From Rhypophila decipiens (Eukaryota; Ascomycota; Sordariomycetes; Sordariales; Naviculisporaceae): 64,000 nucleotides of DNA. The number at the start of each line of letters is the position of its first letter. The first letter of the stretch is position 1. Below, in pieces: positions 45,329 through 57,620 of this stretch. Where the stretch lies: positions 38,256 to 102,255 of the forward strand of contig MU858185.1 of NCBI GenBank assembly GCA_033297075.1, written 5' to 3'. The position numbers and the translations under genes were made by a program. Below the pieces are notes generated by a model that had not been told where the DNA came from, made no database searches, and worked only from the letters and a program-made list of their open reading frames with translations.

Positions 45329-47504
45329 ATGGAAGGCATCCAAGACGTCAGAGAGTCACGGCGACTCGTCAAGACATACAGCTGGGAGGTCGCCGAGAGA
45401 CTTCCGAACGGCTCCGACAAGCACTCAAACATCCTCAGCCAGGTACTTCACGATAGTGCCGGCGAGCCGGATCCCAAAAGCCTTGCTTCTCCATGGCGCA
45501 AGTTCTTTGAGCCTGCTGACCTTTCAGTTGTCAGTTCGTAAGTCCCTTCTACACAATCAAGAGATTTGCTGAAGAAAAATATTGACCCAGCCCAGAAGCC
45601 CTGCAACACGGATAGTAGCAGTTGAAGCCGCCAAGCTCCGAGAAAAATGGGTCCTCTTCCGTCGCAGCTGTTCCAAGGACGACACACTTGACCTCGAATC
45701 CTTTGATCCGACCGTGGAGAGTGTGTTTGATCTTATCACCAACCTGAACACTACCGTCCAATCCAAGAGGAAGACTGGACTGAGCGGCAAGATCACGTTA
45801 ACATTCCACAAGTTCTGCGACAAGCTGGACTCCCACAGCCATCTCCTCAAGATCCTACCGGAAGGAAACGAATATGTCTCTATATTTGCGGGGACACTGA
45901 ATGCGATCATCAGTGTGGGTAATTATATAATGCATCATGCTTAGTATCCGAGCCACCCTTGACTCACAATTCACACAGGCAAGCGTCAACCACGAGCGGG
46001 TTGCAGAGGGCCTCGCCACCGCCCTAGTAGCAATCAGTGACAACGTGGCGGAGTGCCAGGCAGAACTCCAACTCTTTCAAACGGAAGCCATGATCGAGAA
46101 AGTCGGCGACTTGTACGCACACGTCTTCATCTTCCTCTCGAGCTACATGGACTGGATGATGCGAAAGCGAGCAACCCGCCTGCTCGACTCCTTCAACGAG
46201 AACCTCTTCCGCAAGTTCGAACTCGATATTCAAAAGATAAATGAGAGGTCGGCGGCCATACGGAATCTAGTCGCGCAGAGCTCTAGGGCAGAGCTGCGCG
46301 AGACAAGACTACACGTCGAGAGCCTTGCCAGAGACTTCAGGGTTGGCCAAGAAGGCGAGGCTAGACATCGCGCAGAGATGGAGTACTTTGCCGCTCGCAT
46401 CGAGAGGGAGCTTGCGATGACAAGACAACAGAGGAAGCAGCTGGAAGAAGAGGGCCGACAGGTCAAGGAACTTAGTGCCCAGCTTACTCGCTTGTTACAG
46501 GAGCGCGCTATGGAGCGGGTAGAGGATGAGCGTGCTGTCCGGACAAAAGGTGGGTCCATCATGACTTCTTTTCCAAGATCAAAGGCTGCGTCGATCGCTA
46601 AGAACACGTAATTACAGCACTCCGTGGCACGTCGCCGCTCCCAAGAAGACTAGCCGTCAAGCGATCTCCTCGCCCTTCTGCGCAGATGGTGTACGTGACA
46701 GGGCCACTGTCACAGTGGACCTCAGACGACGTGTCTCTAAACTCGGCGCACCTAGAAGACTTCTTCTACCGGGACCGAGTCCGGCTTCCGAACGCAGACG
46801 ACTGGCTCAGTGCTGGTATTGCGACGGCGCCCTCGGAGCTTATCCAACGCCTGGCTGAGTGGACTTCATCACCGGCCCGCGGTCAGGAAAGCAGCACATC
46901 AAATATACTCTGGATCGATGGTCCCCCGATCGAGGCCGACGACCTCGACAATGAGATATCTCTCCTGGCAGCGACGGTGGTCAGCATGGCGGACCGCTCA
47001 TCCGTGCCTGTGATGTCGTATTTCTGCGAGCTCAGACGGCATGAGGCTCTGCGACCATGCCTTGAGTCGCAAGAAATGCAGGGCTTCTTGGCCATGGTGT
47101 ACTCCCTGTTGCGACAGATGATCGAGTCTCTTATGCCTGTTATTGAAGTGGATAGCGGCGAGGCTGACTTTTCCGCCGACAGATTTGCAACATTGGACGG
47201 AACCACAAAGACATGGGACGAAGTGGTAGGGGTGTTTAAGGATCTGGTACCACTTTGCCCGAGCAGGATGTTTGTGGTCATTGATGGGATGCACTGGGTA
47301 GATGAACGAGATACAGAGATTTACATTGAGTGGCTGGTGGATTTGTTGAGGGGGAATTGCAACAAGTTCAAGGTGTTGTTTACTACCTCGGGCCGAGTGC
47401 CGACTTTGAGGAAGCTCATCAGGCCAGAGGAGGCTTTGTTGGTTGAGGCTGTTGATACCGTCCTTGGCGGTAGGGATTATCTTGGTCCCGGACTTTCATT
47501 GTAA
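45329..47504 (+). CDS. DUF7708 protein with coiled coil and ATPase-like C-terminal region
   Basis: Four exons (45329-45537, 45596-45914, 45979-46549, 46618-47504) give 661 residues. The first half is typical DUF7708: EAAKLREKWVLFRRSC, KITLTFHKFCDKLDSHSHLL, LPEGNEYVSIFAGTLNAIIS, ASVNHERVAEGLATAL. It is followed by a strong charged coiled coil (about residues 270-365). The C-terminal third (LSQWTSDDVSLNSAHLEDFF, MFVVIDGMHWVDERD, FKVLFTTSGRVPTLR) looks like a NACHT-type P-loop NTPase with a Walker-B-like hydrophobic-Asp segment, but I see no Walker A GxxxxGK[ST]. These proteins resemble fungal STAND architectures of unknown role. The start is the ATG giving the longest product in phase with exon 2; an upstream start in another frame was rejected. 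Confidence 0.8.
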
Positions 47505-47736
47505 TCATGAATATACAGTAGTAGCGTACGGTCTCAGGGAATGAGAAACGGTCCGCGGCTCCCGCAACTGGCTGATATTCCGTCTTGTGTCATGGGACGA
47601 GTTATTATTGCACAGCACAGACTGATAAATCCTTTCGGATAGCTTCATCTACAGGTTTCGCCGGGACCAAAGCGACACTTCCTTCGCTTCATGCCATATA
47701 CTTTTCACATTCCCTCAAATATCATTTGTTTCATCA

Positions 47737-48736
47737 CTAGAACATAATCAAAACCAGCACGAACAAAACCATTGCCACTGTTGCTCTCCCTCCATTCAAA
47801 GTCGAACGTGCCGCTCCATTCGTAGGAGTCGGGGGCGTCGTACTCAACGGGATGGTGGGCGTTGCCCCGATAGGAGTGGCCGGCTCAGGGGCTGGTGTGG
47901 TCGTTGAGAGGTGAATCGTCGTCGTAGCAGCGTCAGGCTACATATGTAAACCACCATCAGTATCATAACCAACTCTATTATTATATGTAAAAGAAGCACT
48001 TACCAAACCACTCCCAATAACAGACTCAAAGTTATCACACGCCGCCGACAAAGGCATATCTGTCACAGCTGCGCTCATTCCGAGACACCTCGTAGCGAGA
48101 AGGATCTCACAGGTATACTCATTTCTCAGAATGCGAGGGTCACACATGCAAGTGGAAAACTGCCCAGGGTCAGTCTTTAGACTTGAACACTGGTTGAGCT
48201 GGATATGTGCGCTTTCACAGGCTTGTTTCGCTGCTGTGAGACAGAAATCCTCGTCGTAGGAAAATGAGTTTGTTGTTCTGGTGGTGGTTGGTGCCAGTGG
48301 TTCTGTAGTCTGTGGCGGGAGAGTCATGTACTTGTCACATCCATCGTGCCAGGCTGAAAAGGCGGGCTCGAGGTCGTCGTTGAGCCTGTTTTGGAAGCAA
48401 TCTGCTAGCTCGGCTTGGCAGCTGGAATTATTTCATCTTGTCAGTACAACCGGAAATCGGATGAAATGGGTGATGACGGTTTGCTTACCCCTGCAAGCTG
48501 TCGAGAAACTCGATATTGCACATGCAGTGGACTCGCTCGTCGTGTGTAGGTTTATTTGGACAGATGTTGTTGGCGCTCTGGACCCAAGAGTCACAGTGCG
48601 GCATGGCTGTTACATGGCTCCCGGGCATACATACCGAGATGGACATTTCGGGGGAGATGAGGGAGCTGCCGTCCATTGGGTGAGCTGTTGCTGTAACAGC
48701 GAGAAGTGGAAAGATGATGGCGTATGGGAGTGCCAT
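47737..48736 (-). CDS. Secreted cysteine-rich protein, GPI-anchor type
   Basis: Three exons (48736-48489, 48421-48004, 47937-47737) encode 288 residues. The N-terminus MALPYAIIFPLLAVTATAHP is a signal peptide. Two related cysteine-rich halves follow, each ending with a C-x-C turn (HCMCNIEFL, STCMCDPRILRNEYTC). A Thr/Pro-rich stretch (TTTIHLSTTTPAPEPA...) then leads to a hydrophobic tail (VAMVLFVLVLIMF) after a small-residue site, the layout of a GPI-anchored cell-wall or membrane protein. The cysteine pattern recalls CFEM-type or hydrophobin-free wall proteins, but it does not match CFEM closely enough to name it. Introns are 67 bases each. Confidence 0.8.
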
Positions 48737-49523
48737 TGCTATGATCTTGGTGTAATATTTGTGGACACGAAGGATGTAAAGTGTAGATGGATCAGCGCTT
48801 GGATGTTGATATGCTGAAATTAGACTTGGGTTGGTTTGTTGGAGGTAACATGGAAGTCAAATATGGCGAGAAATGAACCAAAAACATCATCGGGTCTTAT
48901 TGTTCTTCGGTTTTCCCAGAGCAGTCCTGCCCATAATCCTCATGATCCAACTCATGAGTGTCTCGTGGTTAGTGAAGGGAAGCTACGGGCAGACCCGACG
49001 AACCAAGCCAAGACCTTTCATGGTCTTGCGTTAGGTCCTCCATATTTTGGCTCAAACTTAGGACTGCGTCATGATATTTTTCATGTCCGTTCTCAACGAG
49101 CATGCTATTGGTTTGCAAAACAGGATGATCTGATAAAATGCCATGTTGTTTTTCAGCTTTCTTACCAAATAGGGGAAAGAGGCTTGGCAATAGTGCTGCC
49201 AAGACCTGCGCAGCTAGGCCCATTTGGGGCTGGCTTGGCACGCGGCCCCTTCCAGCCAAAGAAGGCTCGAACCGAGCAACTGACGACAAGCGCAGCTGAA
49301 GACATGTGATGGTGATATTTTCTGAGTAGAGCCATGTTAGAGGACTGGAGATCATCTCAAGTTGCTATGAAGACGTGGGAAAATGGCGAGTGATATGGAG
49401 AGGGATATAAGAATAGTGTGGGAGATTGACGAGATGTCCCAGCAATCACAAGAAATGACTCCGTTTTTAGCTTCTCCAAGCAGACAGCATTGCTCATAAC
49501 TGACAAGATCATCTCCCTTTGTC
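48737..49523. other. Divergent intergenic region
   Basis: About 790 bases between the divergent starts of the GPI-type protein and the membrane protein. No further gene seen. Confidence 0.4.
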
Positions 49524-51584
49524 ATGGGCAATATTCAACAACAAACCACCAAACCAGCATCCAAACCGGTGCACGCCAACCAAAAAGTTCATTATGCTCC
49601 AAAGCGGACACTCCCCTGGCCATTTCGCCATTGGGGCCTTGTCGTTCATATCACCACGCAACTCATCATCATAGCAGCCGTTACAGGTCTCTGGGTCGTG
49701 TCCAACCGTAGCTATGGCATAGCCTCCGTGGTCGCCACTCCAACATCGCCTTTTGAAGGCGGATCTTCGGGCATCCTTCTCTGGACTTATTCCCTCCTCT
49801 GGACAGCCGTCCCGGCATTTCTCATGGCCAGATATACCGAGATCTTTGCCACGACTCTCAACTCCCTCAAGTCGGTCCAGGTAATCCTGGAACTCTGCAA
49901 TCCATCAGCACGCGACAAGGTTTGTGTCAAGTGCGGTAGAACCCACGGTTGGGGCTGGCAATCCAAGCCCTTTGCACACTGGAGCAAAAGGAAGAGGCGG
50001 GACAAGGCGACACCCGGCGAGACCATACTGCTCGACTACGACAGTATGGGCTACTCGATCCCCATCTGGAACTCCTGGAAGGCTTACAGGAACAATCACT
50101 ATCTCATCTCCATATCCATGTTGGTCAAGTTTCTCTTGACGCTGACTGGAGCGTTGGCAGCTGCCATTTTGGCCGTGGCGAACGTTGCATCGTCATCGCC
50201 AGTCCCCTTGCAAAGGGCGCCTGATTTTGATGGCTGGGCACTTTCCTTGTCTTCTTCCTCTGCCTCTCTCCGGCCGGCAACAGACGTGGTATCTGCCACC
50301 ATCAACAATGGTGCCGAGGCCATTCCTTGGACGACAGCCACCCACGCCTTTAGACCATTTTACTACCATCAGCCAGCACAGGCTCCAGCCTCATCCAACT
50401 TGACCGGGCAGACAACAGCCTACAGCGCAACTCTCGACTGCGTGGTTCTTGACCCCGTGCAGATCAGCTCAGCCAATGGGATCCAACTGGAAGGAGAGGT
50501 CGGCAACAACGCCACCTTGACCATCAAGTTCACAGATCGAGGCTGCTCTGTTAGTAAATATCTCAACCTCCTCAGCGACTCATCGACGACCTACTTTAAG
50601 AGCTGGGCCGAGACCGAATGTGGAAAAAGCGCCAACTACTCTCGCTTTGGATTCTTTTCCGGAATCGCATCCACCACATCGCCGATCGGTCTGGACAACA
50701 TAACAATCACCTCGTGCATCCCTGCATTCTGGAACTCGTCCTCTATCGTCACAGTCACCAGCAATGATCACATTGTTGGCGGCAACCGTGTACTGTCATT
50801 CGCCATCCAATCCTCGACGCCGTTTGATCTCCCATCGCGAGACAGCTATCTCGGTGACATTCCGCTCTACGCCGTGGCAGATCCATCGGAGCAGCTGCAC
50901 ATGGACACTGTCAGCAGACTTTCATACGAACATGCCATGCAGGTCAATCCTACATCGCCGCTGAACTCCGACACAGTGGTCTCCTCGTTCGAGACCATCT
51001 TCTCGGCCGTCTTTTCCTCCATGTCTAGCCTCGTGGGATTCAAGGGCACTGGCAACACGGGCGATTCAAACTCTCAGGCTACATCTGACAGCTTCTTCTT
51101 TGGCGTCCTATCGACACCGCAAAACCGACTGTTCATAGTCTGGCAGCCTGCCGCCGCGGTGATCGGTATCATGGTCTTCGCTCTCATCGTGACGGTGTAC
51201 ATCGCGCTGGTCTGGGTGCCACGGAGCAAAGCCCTGTTGCTACAGAATCCAGAACTTGTGCATAGTGTACTGCTTGGGTATGCGATGATCGTCAATCGAA
51301 GCGACGAACTGGGCGAGTACATTGACACCGTGAAGCGGGAGGCCCTGATGGATGAAATGTCGCATTGGGGGCAGGGGCATGGTGTTGATGGAGCTGGAAC
51401 TCCGGTTGGATGGTGGGGCGCGGGTAGCAGGCCGTCCGAGGCAGAAGAAGATGTCCTGCAGAACATTGATTTAGTTGAGTTTGCTCGAAAGAAAAAGAAT
51501 CTGAATCAAGATTGGGAGTGTGAACTTGATCAGGGTAAGATCCGGCTTCGGAGGAGGCAGCCGAGCGTATACTGGGGATCGTGA
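49524..51584 (+). CDS. Multi-pass membrane protein (DUF3433-like), function unknown
   Basis: An intronless 686-residue protein. Hydrophobic segments lie near residues 40-60 (VVHITTQLIIIAAVTGLWVV), 84-104 (ILLWTYSLLWTAVPAFLMA), 195-220 (LLTLTGALAAAILAVANVAS) and 535-565 (VIGIMVFALIVTVYIALVWV). The large stretch between the third and fourth segments is rich in Ser, Thr and NxS/T sites, so it is probably extracytoplasmic and glycosylated. A CVKCGRTHGWGW patch lies in the loop after the second segment. The layout resembles fungal DUF3433-type membrane proteins of unknown role. The start is the first ATG of the frame. Confidence 0.8.
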   Translation: MGNIQQQTTKPASKPVHANQKVHYAPKRTLPWPFRHWGLVVHITTQLIIIAAVTGLWVVSNRSYGIASVVATPTSPFEGGSSGILLWTYSLLWTAVPAFLMARYTEIFATTLNSLKSVQVILELCNPSARDKVCVKCGRTHGWGWQSKPFAHWSKRKRRDKATPGETILLDYDSMGYSIPIWNSWKAYRNNHYLISISMLVKFLLTLTGALAAAILAVANVASSSPVPLQRAPDFDGWALSLSSSSASLRPATDVVSATINNGAEAIPWTTATHAFRPFYYHQPAQAPASSNLTGQTTAYSATLDCVVLDPVQISSANGIQLEGEVGNNATLTIKFTDRGCSVSKYLNLLSDSSTTYFKSWAETECGKSANYSRFGFFSGIASTTSPIGLDNITITSCIPAFWNSSSIVTVTSNDHIVGGNRVLSFAIQSSTPFDLPSRDSYLGDIPLYAVADPSEQLHMDTVSRLSYEHAMQVNPTSPLNSDTVVSSFETIFSAVFSSMSSLVGFKGTGNTGDSNSQATSDSFFFGVLSTPQNRLFIVWQPAAAVIGIMVFALIVTVYIALVWVPRSKALLLQNPELVHSVLLGYAMIVNRSDELGEYIDTVKREALMDEMSHWGQGHGVDGAGTPVGWWGAGSRPSEAEEDVLQNIDLVEFARKKKNLNQDWECELDQGKIRLRRRQPSVYWGS

Positions 51585-51817
51585 AGCGGCAGGCTTGGAT
51601 TTCTGACACGTGCAGTCATCACTCATGTACTGGTGAGCTTGAGGAGAAGGGTAGTGACTTCACAGATTGTTTATAATTACGGTATAATTACGGTATATTT
51701 CGTGTATGGATTCTGGTGCGGTAATCTGGGATACAAATTGCAGGCTAGTGGGTCTTTTGTTTAAAGGACACAAGGTCCAGTGCGTGAATGGTTCTTCGTG
51801 CTACTCTGACCACACCA

Positions 51818-54800
51818 TCAATTTGTCAGATCAAAGATTCGCATCACCTTTCTTTGTCGCTGAATTTGGCCCTCCTCTTCATCCTTTGTATTTTTCCTCT
51901 TCAACCCTGTTTTCGGCTCTGCATCGCATTCCAGACCATCCAAGATATGGCTCACCAGTCCGAGCGGGAGAGAATCTCGCAATACAGGACGTACTTCAGC
52001 GATCGGCAACGTGGGGCGGCTGGACTGTTGCAGAAAGGTACGTATGACGTTGGCGTAAAACTGCATGGTTCGAAAGTTCATGTTTTGTTTAGATAGTTGA
52101 CCGAGAAAATGCTGCAGAATGTTCCACACGGCCACCTGAAACGTGACGGGCATCCCGATACTTTGGCTCAGCGCATCAGCATCCTGTCCCAAAATCCACT
52201 GCCCCAGCGGTTGAAGATATCTGGTTGAGGCCTCGAGGTCGGCTGCGCGCATCATCGTCTCCAGATTCTTGAGGTATATGTCACCATGCTGGGCGACATC
52301 CCTTGCCGAGAAACAGGCAAGGAAGAACTTGGCCCAGATTGGAAGAGGTTCAGGCGACGCGTTATCTTCGACGAGTCCATTCGGGTCCGCGCCAAACTCT
52401 AGCAGTGTCGAGAACACACCTTTGCTTACTGCCTCGACAAAGGGGCCACATGGGTAGTCCACAGGCAGAGTCTCGTCCTCAAGAGAAGGGTATGGGATCA
52501 GCTGTCGTATGTATTCACACCAAGCCGTGGTTGGAACACGAGAACAGGGGCTTTGGTAAATCTGGTTGGGATCATGCTTTCTCTCCAACAGGGCCCGTAG
52601 GAGGTTGATCCGTCGCGCCGTCCATTCGATACTATCCGTCGCCTTTCGCCTATCATCAACGCGCATTATCAGGGCCAGTGGGGGAACCTCGAGGTCATCC
52701 AAAAAGCCTGGCATTTTCGCCATCTTCTTCAAGGAGTAATCGCCCAGCCCTGAACGAAGGATGCATTTGCTAAAGATGCTCTGCGTCTCTTGAATTTGTC
52801 GGTTCCAACGAAACTCGCTTGTCCGGACTTGAACATTACCTGAATCGAGAATTCCAGGTCGTCGATCAGATCGCGCACAAAGGTGTCAAACGGGTTCTTG
52901 TATTCGTCCGAATCGCTGGCGTACGAAAGAACCTCCTCGAGAGCCAGGCTAAGATGCGTTTGCGTTGCTTGGAAAAAGAATCCCTCCTGGGCCAAGAGGA
53001 ACCTCGCGTGCTTGATCCAGCATATGTAACCCTGGAAGATTGCTAGACTTGGATCAAAGCGAGTACGTGCCTTTTGCGCTAGGTATTTCATCATATCGCT
53101 GGTCCGCAGAAAATCTCGTACCGTCCGATGCAGAAAGTCGACCCCTTCGAGCGAGTTGACCTCCAAGAGGCCCTTTGTCCGCGAACTAAGTCGACGAGAG
53201 AACGGCTCCATGAATTCGACAAACTCACGGAAGCTCCACGGAACAACCTTCTCCTGAGTAGCATAATCCTTGTTCTCAAAGCTCAGGTCATGGAAGCTGT
53301 AGATGGCACCGTGTAACGGCTCTCTGCCTGCTGCAGCTATCATCAGTGTCTCGGCCATCTTGTCGTGGTAGAATGGCTCCACGGATTCCAGTATCTGCTT
53401 GAAGAATTTCTCGAGATCGCTGGGGATTCCGCTTAGCCGCTTCCACAAGTCGAGCGCCGAGTCATAGTTGGTCAAGCTTTCTCGAAGATGACGAATCACC
53501 AAAAATACCCAGAGAAAGACGTCCTGCGCCCGAGTCGTGATCTCATCCACAATGGTCTTGCCGTTCCGGCGATCCTTCTCGACCACTCGCCACCTGGAAT
53601 GTTTGCAGAGTTCATCCTCTGTGTAATGCCGAATGTCGTCTTGGGTGAGATCGTGTACATTGAGCTTGGGAATATCCACAAAGTGCTCTAGAAAGTCATT
53701 CCACGGCCGGCTCGACACACATAACTTGACTCCAGGGCACTTGCCAAGTTCCAAAGCCATTTGAGAAAGCCGGCCATGGTCTCCTGTATACTCATCCAAC
53801 CCGTCAATAAAGATGCAGAATCGCATACCCAATTGCGGTTGCTTTGCGGCTGCAAGAAGTGCTCGACTCAGCTCGTGCAAAGACCATCCGGACGTCACAG
53901 TATTCGATTTCATGACGTCGGCCCACCTATCAGGACACACCAATGGTATTACATGGGAAGATTGGCTGAAAATGTTGTACAGAAGAGACCGAAGTAGCCC
54001 CTCTTGCGACCGCTGCATCGGCGTTCCGGCACCCCAGAAGTAATGTGAAGCGATTGCCGCGCTTTTATCACCGCCCCAAATTCTCAAGGCGGCTCGAGTA
54101 CGTCGATCGTCGGCGATAAACTTGATGAGAGTGGATTTTCCAGACCCTGGCTTCCCAGACACCCAGAACACCTCCTCCCCCTTCTCCAGCCAATCCAACA
54201 TCCGACCCTTTCTCGGTGCCGACTTGAAAATCCATTTGAAAGTAGATTTATACGCCTCTGGGATGCTATCATGTCTCGCCGGTCGCCGATCGTAATTGAG
54301 ACTGCGCAGGATACCGTCTTCCCACGCGCACGTTTGGCTCTGAAGCGACAGTTCGGAGATCCTGGAAGTCAATATCTCAACATCATTGGTTGATAAGGAC
54401 CTCTCGTCAGTGCTTCGAATGATATCAATCCGTGCTTGGATTTGCTGGACAGCCTGAAGTATCTCGTCGTACTGATACGTCCGCTGGAGCACGAGAGTGT
54501 TTGCTTTCAAGGCGGATAGTTGAGTTGCGATGCCTGTTAACTTCTCGCTTTATGCACAGGCCATCGCAATGTCCCGATATTAGCTCCAGTTCACGGTATC
54601 GCTGCCCGGTTCCGTCAAGCCATCACATACCTAGATGCAAGGCACAGATAAAACATCATCTGGGTCTGGGTCTTGTCGATCCGTGTCTTGATGGCCTTCA
54701 CCTCCTCCGCCTTTATGGCTTCTAATAGTGCCGCCTGGAAGCTCTTCCACCATTTTGGCCCAGACGAGCCTTTCTTCCTGATCTTGTCCAAGATAGCCAG

Positions 54801-55112
54801 GAGACTGTCGCAATCTGATTTGCACAGTCTCGCTAACTCTGCTATCGACGATTCGTTGGTCGACATCTTGCCTTTTTGCACGGCTTCAACCGCACCGGGA
54901 GTACCGGGGACGGCTTCATTTCGAGCAACATCAGCTCCAAGCTCGGCGCTGAAAGATGAAAGCTTCCCGTAGATCGTCTCGAGTAGTTCCCCATCATTCG
55001 ACAGTCCTGCCGCTGGGGAGTGGATTGCCTTGGCACTATTCAGTAAGCTGGCCACGAACTGGACAAACTGTATCGTGGTCCCGGCGACGCTCAGACTTGA
55101 TAAAGGATCCAT
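51818..55112 (-). CDS. NACHT-domain STAND protein (fungal NLR-like)
   Basis: Three exons (55112-54631, 54547-52840, 52786-51818) give about 1052 residues. The N-terminal helical domain (MDPLSSLSVAGTTIQFVQFV) is the type found on many fungal NLR-like proteins. The NACHT module has P-loop GKPGSGKST (from 292), Walker B IDGLDEY (from 408) and VKLCVSSRPW as the sensor-like strand. A winged-helix-like region follows (RTVRDFLRTSDMMKYLAQ). The C-terminal exon includes an ankyrin-like LLEFGADPNGL. Such proteins act in fungal self/non-self recognition and programmed cell death. The last intron (53 bases, acceptor AAGAG) is inferred: the frame before it runs to a stop at 52729, while a continuous protein-like frame starts after it. 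Confidence 0.85.
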
Positions 55113-55873
55113 TATTGATTTTATACAGTACCTGGGGCCAATCTGACTGTCACGAAGATGCTGGATCTTGTTCAACGTCCTCGCCACAACGCCGGAAGAG
55201 ACATCTCCAGTTTCACAGGCTACAGCAGCACTATTATGTGGCCGATTCCCTCCCTGGTGTGAGGCTCGGGATAATATGCGGCATTTCTTGGAGATACATG
55301 ATCAGGTACAATTTCGGTGAGGACATGCAGGCGTGAGTTGCCTTAGGCAATCCTGCGCGATACTGCAGACACTGCGCCTCATCGGTCCCAGGGTCGCATA
55401 AACCGGGGTTGCTTATGACGCTCTAATAGGGTGTCCAGACGTCATGAAATTGTGGCGTGCAGATTCGAGAACGCCCAATGAGCGGAGGCAGACTTGAAGA
55501 TATCGAAGTAGGATTGTGTGTATCTGTCCGGGCCTAGGCCCCTTGATAAAACTTGAATACACATTGTCTCTGAACTTCAAAGCGGAAAGTGTTCGAAAAA
55601 GTTGGGTGTGAATCGATTCACACACACCTTCAACAATCTGTATATATACATGCTTTAATCTCAGATGCAATTAATAGACCGGAAATACATGATATGAAAG
55701 ATAAGGTTATAGGGCGCAGAAAGTTAATTCCCAAGATGTGACTCGGAAGCAATTCTTTTAAATACTTGTTATGCATGATAAGGAGCCGTTGTTGGATCAC
55801 TTTCAGATCCCACTTTTCCAAACAGTGCCGATAATGGAATGTCTAAAGTTCCAAGAGAGCCTCCGGCAGTTCC
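55113..55873. other. Intergenic region upstream of NACHT gene
   Basis: About 760 bases. No gene seen. Confidence 0.4.
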
Positions 55874-56881
55874 TCATAGTCCCAACGCCATAATGATTGC
55901 CAAACCGAGGGTACTGCAAGCAACCAGCCAATCAATGCGAGTACCACCCGGAGCAGCATTCCTACCTCCATCTCCCTCCTCCTCCACTGGCAACTTGTCC
56001 GTCTTGACCCTCATACAAGCCAAGAAAGGCTCCCTCTGCGTCATATTCTGAAAGGCCGGACTCGGCGGGAGAGAATGCAGCAGCACGATCTGAAGCATAT
56101 TCACCGCCGCCTCATATATACTGGTATCCTTGCCGTCGTAAGTATTGGCATAAGAAGCAAAACTCTCTCCGCTCTCCAATGAGTCGATCCCGCCGCTGAT
56201 TGTGCCCCCCCATCCGCTTCTATCTTTGTCGTAAATATATTTAAACTTGTCCTTGCACTCGGGAAGTTTATCCCACGGCGTGGCCAGACTGCAACTCCGC
56301 TCCGGACCCTTGTGGACCTTACCATTGGCCAGAATGGTGTCCACACAGGCCTGGCCCAAAACGGGCGCGCAGTCGGGCGAGTCGGTATTTTCCTCGGGCC
56401 ACAGGTTGGTTACTTTCGGGAGAAACGTAAGAGTGAAAGGCATTGAAGCGCAGATGGTGGGAGCGTTTTGGGACAGCGTTTCGGAAAGGACACCCCCCTT
56501 GGGCCAGACGAGATCCCAGGTTACAACAAGGCCGCGCGCTTCGAGGGGAGTATTGTCGCTGAAGAAGAAGGGGTAGTTTATCTGTTGGCCCGGAGTTGGT
56601 GTATCGGTTATGTTCACGCCTTTTTGTCGCATCCAATGTGTCAGCTGAGCAGTACGATCATGGATAATTACGTATGGAGAGAACAACTTACGCCATGTCC
56701 ACTCGCTGTTCTTCAGATCTGGATCATCGGGAAAGGGCTTGAAGGTGATGGACCGTGTTTCGTTGGGAGGATGCGTGAGAACGTTTTCGGTGTAGTTATA
56801 ACTCCTAGCAGCTAATGTCGAGGGGGGAAACAGCAAAGCAGCTGCCACTAGCCGCAGAGTAAGAAACATTTTGGTGGACAT
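55874..56881 (-). CDS. Secreted glycoprotein with GPI-type tail
   Basis: Two exons (56881-56692 and 56619-55874) give 311 residues. The frame is open through the intron, but it has a consensus GTAAGT donor, a GCTGAC branch site and an AAAAG acceptor 72 bases on; removing it joins EWTWR to VNITDTPTPG without changing frame. The N-terminus (MFLTLRLVAAALLFPPSTLA) is a signal peptide; ATGs at 56881 and 56869 are both possible starts. The body has several NxT sites and about seven cysteines in pairs (SPDCAP/GQACVDT, RSCS/PECKDKF). A hydrophobic C-terminus (WLVACSTLGLAIIMALGL) follows a Gly/Ala site, so a GPI anchor is likely. Function unknown. Confidence 0.8.
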   Translation of the reverse strand: MSTKMFLTLRLVAAALLFPPSTLAARSYNYTENVLTHPPNETRSITFKPFPDDPDLKNSEWTWRKLFSPYVIIHDRTAQLTHWMRQKGVNITDTPTPGQQINYPFFFSDNTPLEARGLVVTWDLVWPKGGVLSETLSQNAPTICASMPFTLTFLPKVTNLWPEENTDSPDCAPVLGQACVDTILANGKVHKGPERSCSLATPWDKLPECKDKFKYIYDKDRSGWGGTISGGIDSLESGESFASYANTYDGKDTSIYEAAVNMLQIVLLHSLPPSPAFQNMTQREPFLACMRVKTDKLPVEEEGDGGRNAAPGGTRIDWLVACSTLGLAIIMALGL

Positions 56882-57620
56882 ATGCCTTGAGGCCGGCTTC
56901 AAGTTACTGGCAATATATTGATGCGAAAGGTCATTCGAGAAAGGTCTAAGAGAGAGGATTCCAATGAAAAGCACACCCCGTCATCGTGGTTGCTTTATTT
57001 GGGAACCCTCAAAGCAAGCTTGAAAACAAGGGGTAAGAAAATACGTGCGCCAAGACTGCCTCACCACCAACGAAACTCCCAGTACAACGCTGTAGCTGTA
57101 TGCGTGGGGGCGGAGGATTTTTTGACGTCATGATTGAACGCTACCGCCTCAACGGTGCAGCCTCAGTTGCCGAGTTCCGAAGCGCAATCAATTGGGAGAC
57201 CGTAGTAGGAACTGAGGTATCAACCTACTCAAATAGGCACCCATAAAAGATAAAATAGTACCCTGTAGAAAGAGGTAGCACCTTTTTCTGAGCCACCATT
57301 AGGCGATAAACGGACCGCCTCTGTATCCGTATAGTGCCCCTCTTGGCACAGGGGAAGTAAATAAAGAGGGCTGGAGTTCGGATAACGTAGCTTGTCTGCT
57401 CAATTATGGCCCAGATTCATCTTTCAATTCATATTTGATATCTGAACGATCCGATGATAACCTTTTATGCCCGCCAAGATTCACTCTCCATTTTCTCCTA
57501 ATAATCATGAATCCAGCGCAGTCCTTTCATCATCCTTTCCTTTCCTCTAAAACCTTTCCCGACCTGTTGCAAGGTCAATTTAATGAGCGTAAACGGTGCC
57601 AAAAATGTAAAAGATACCCT
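56882..57620. other. Intergenic region
   Basis: About 740 bases between two minus-strand genes of secreted proteins. No gene seen. Confidence 0.4.
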
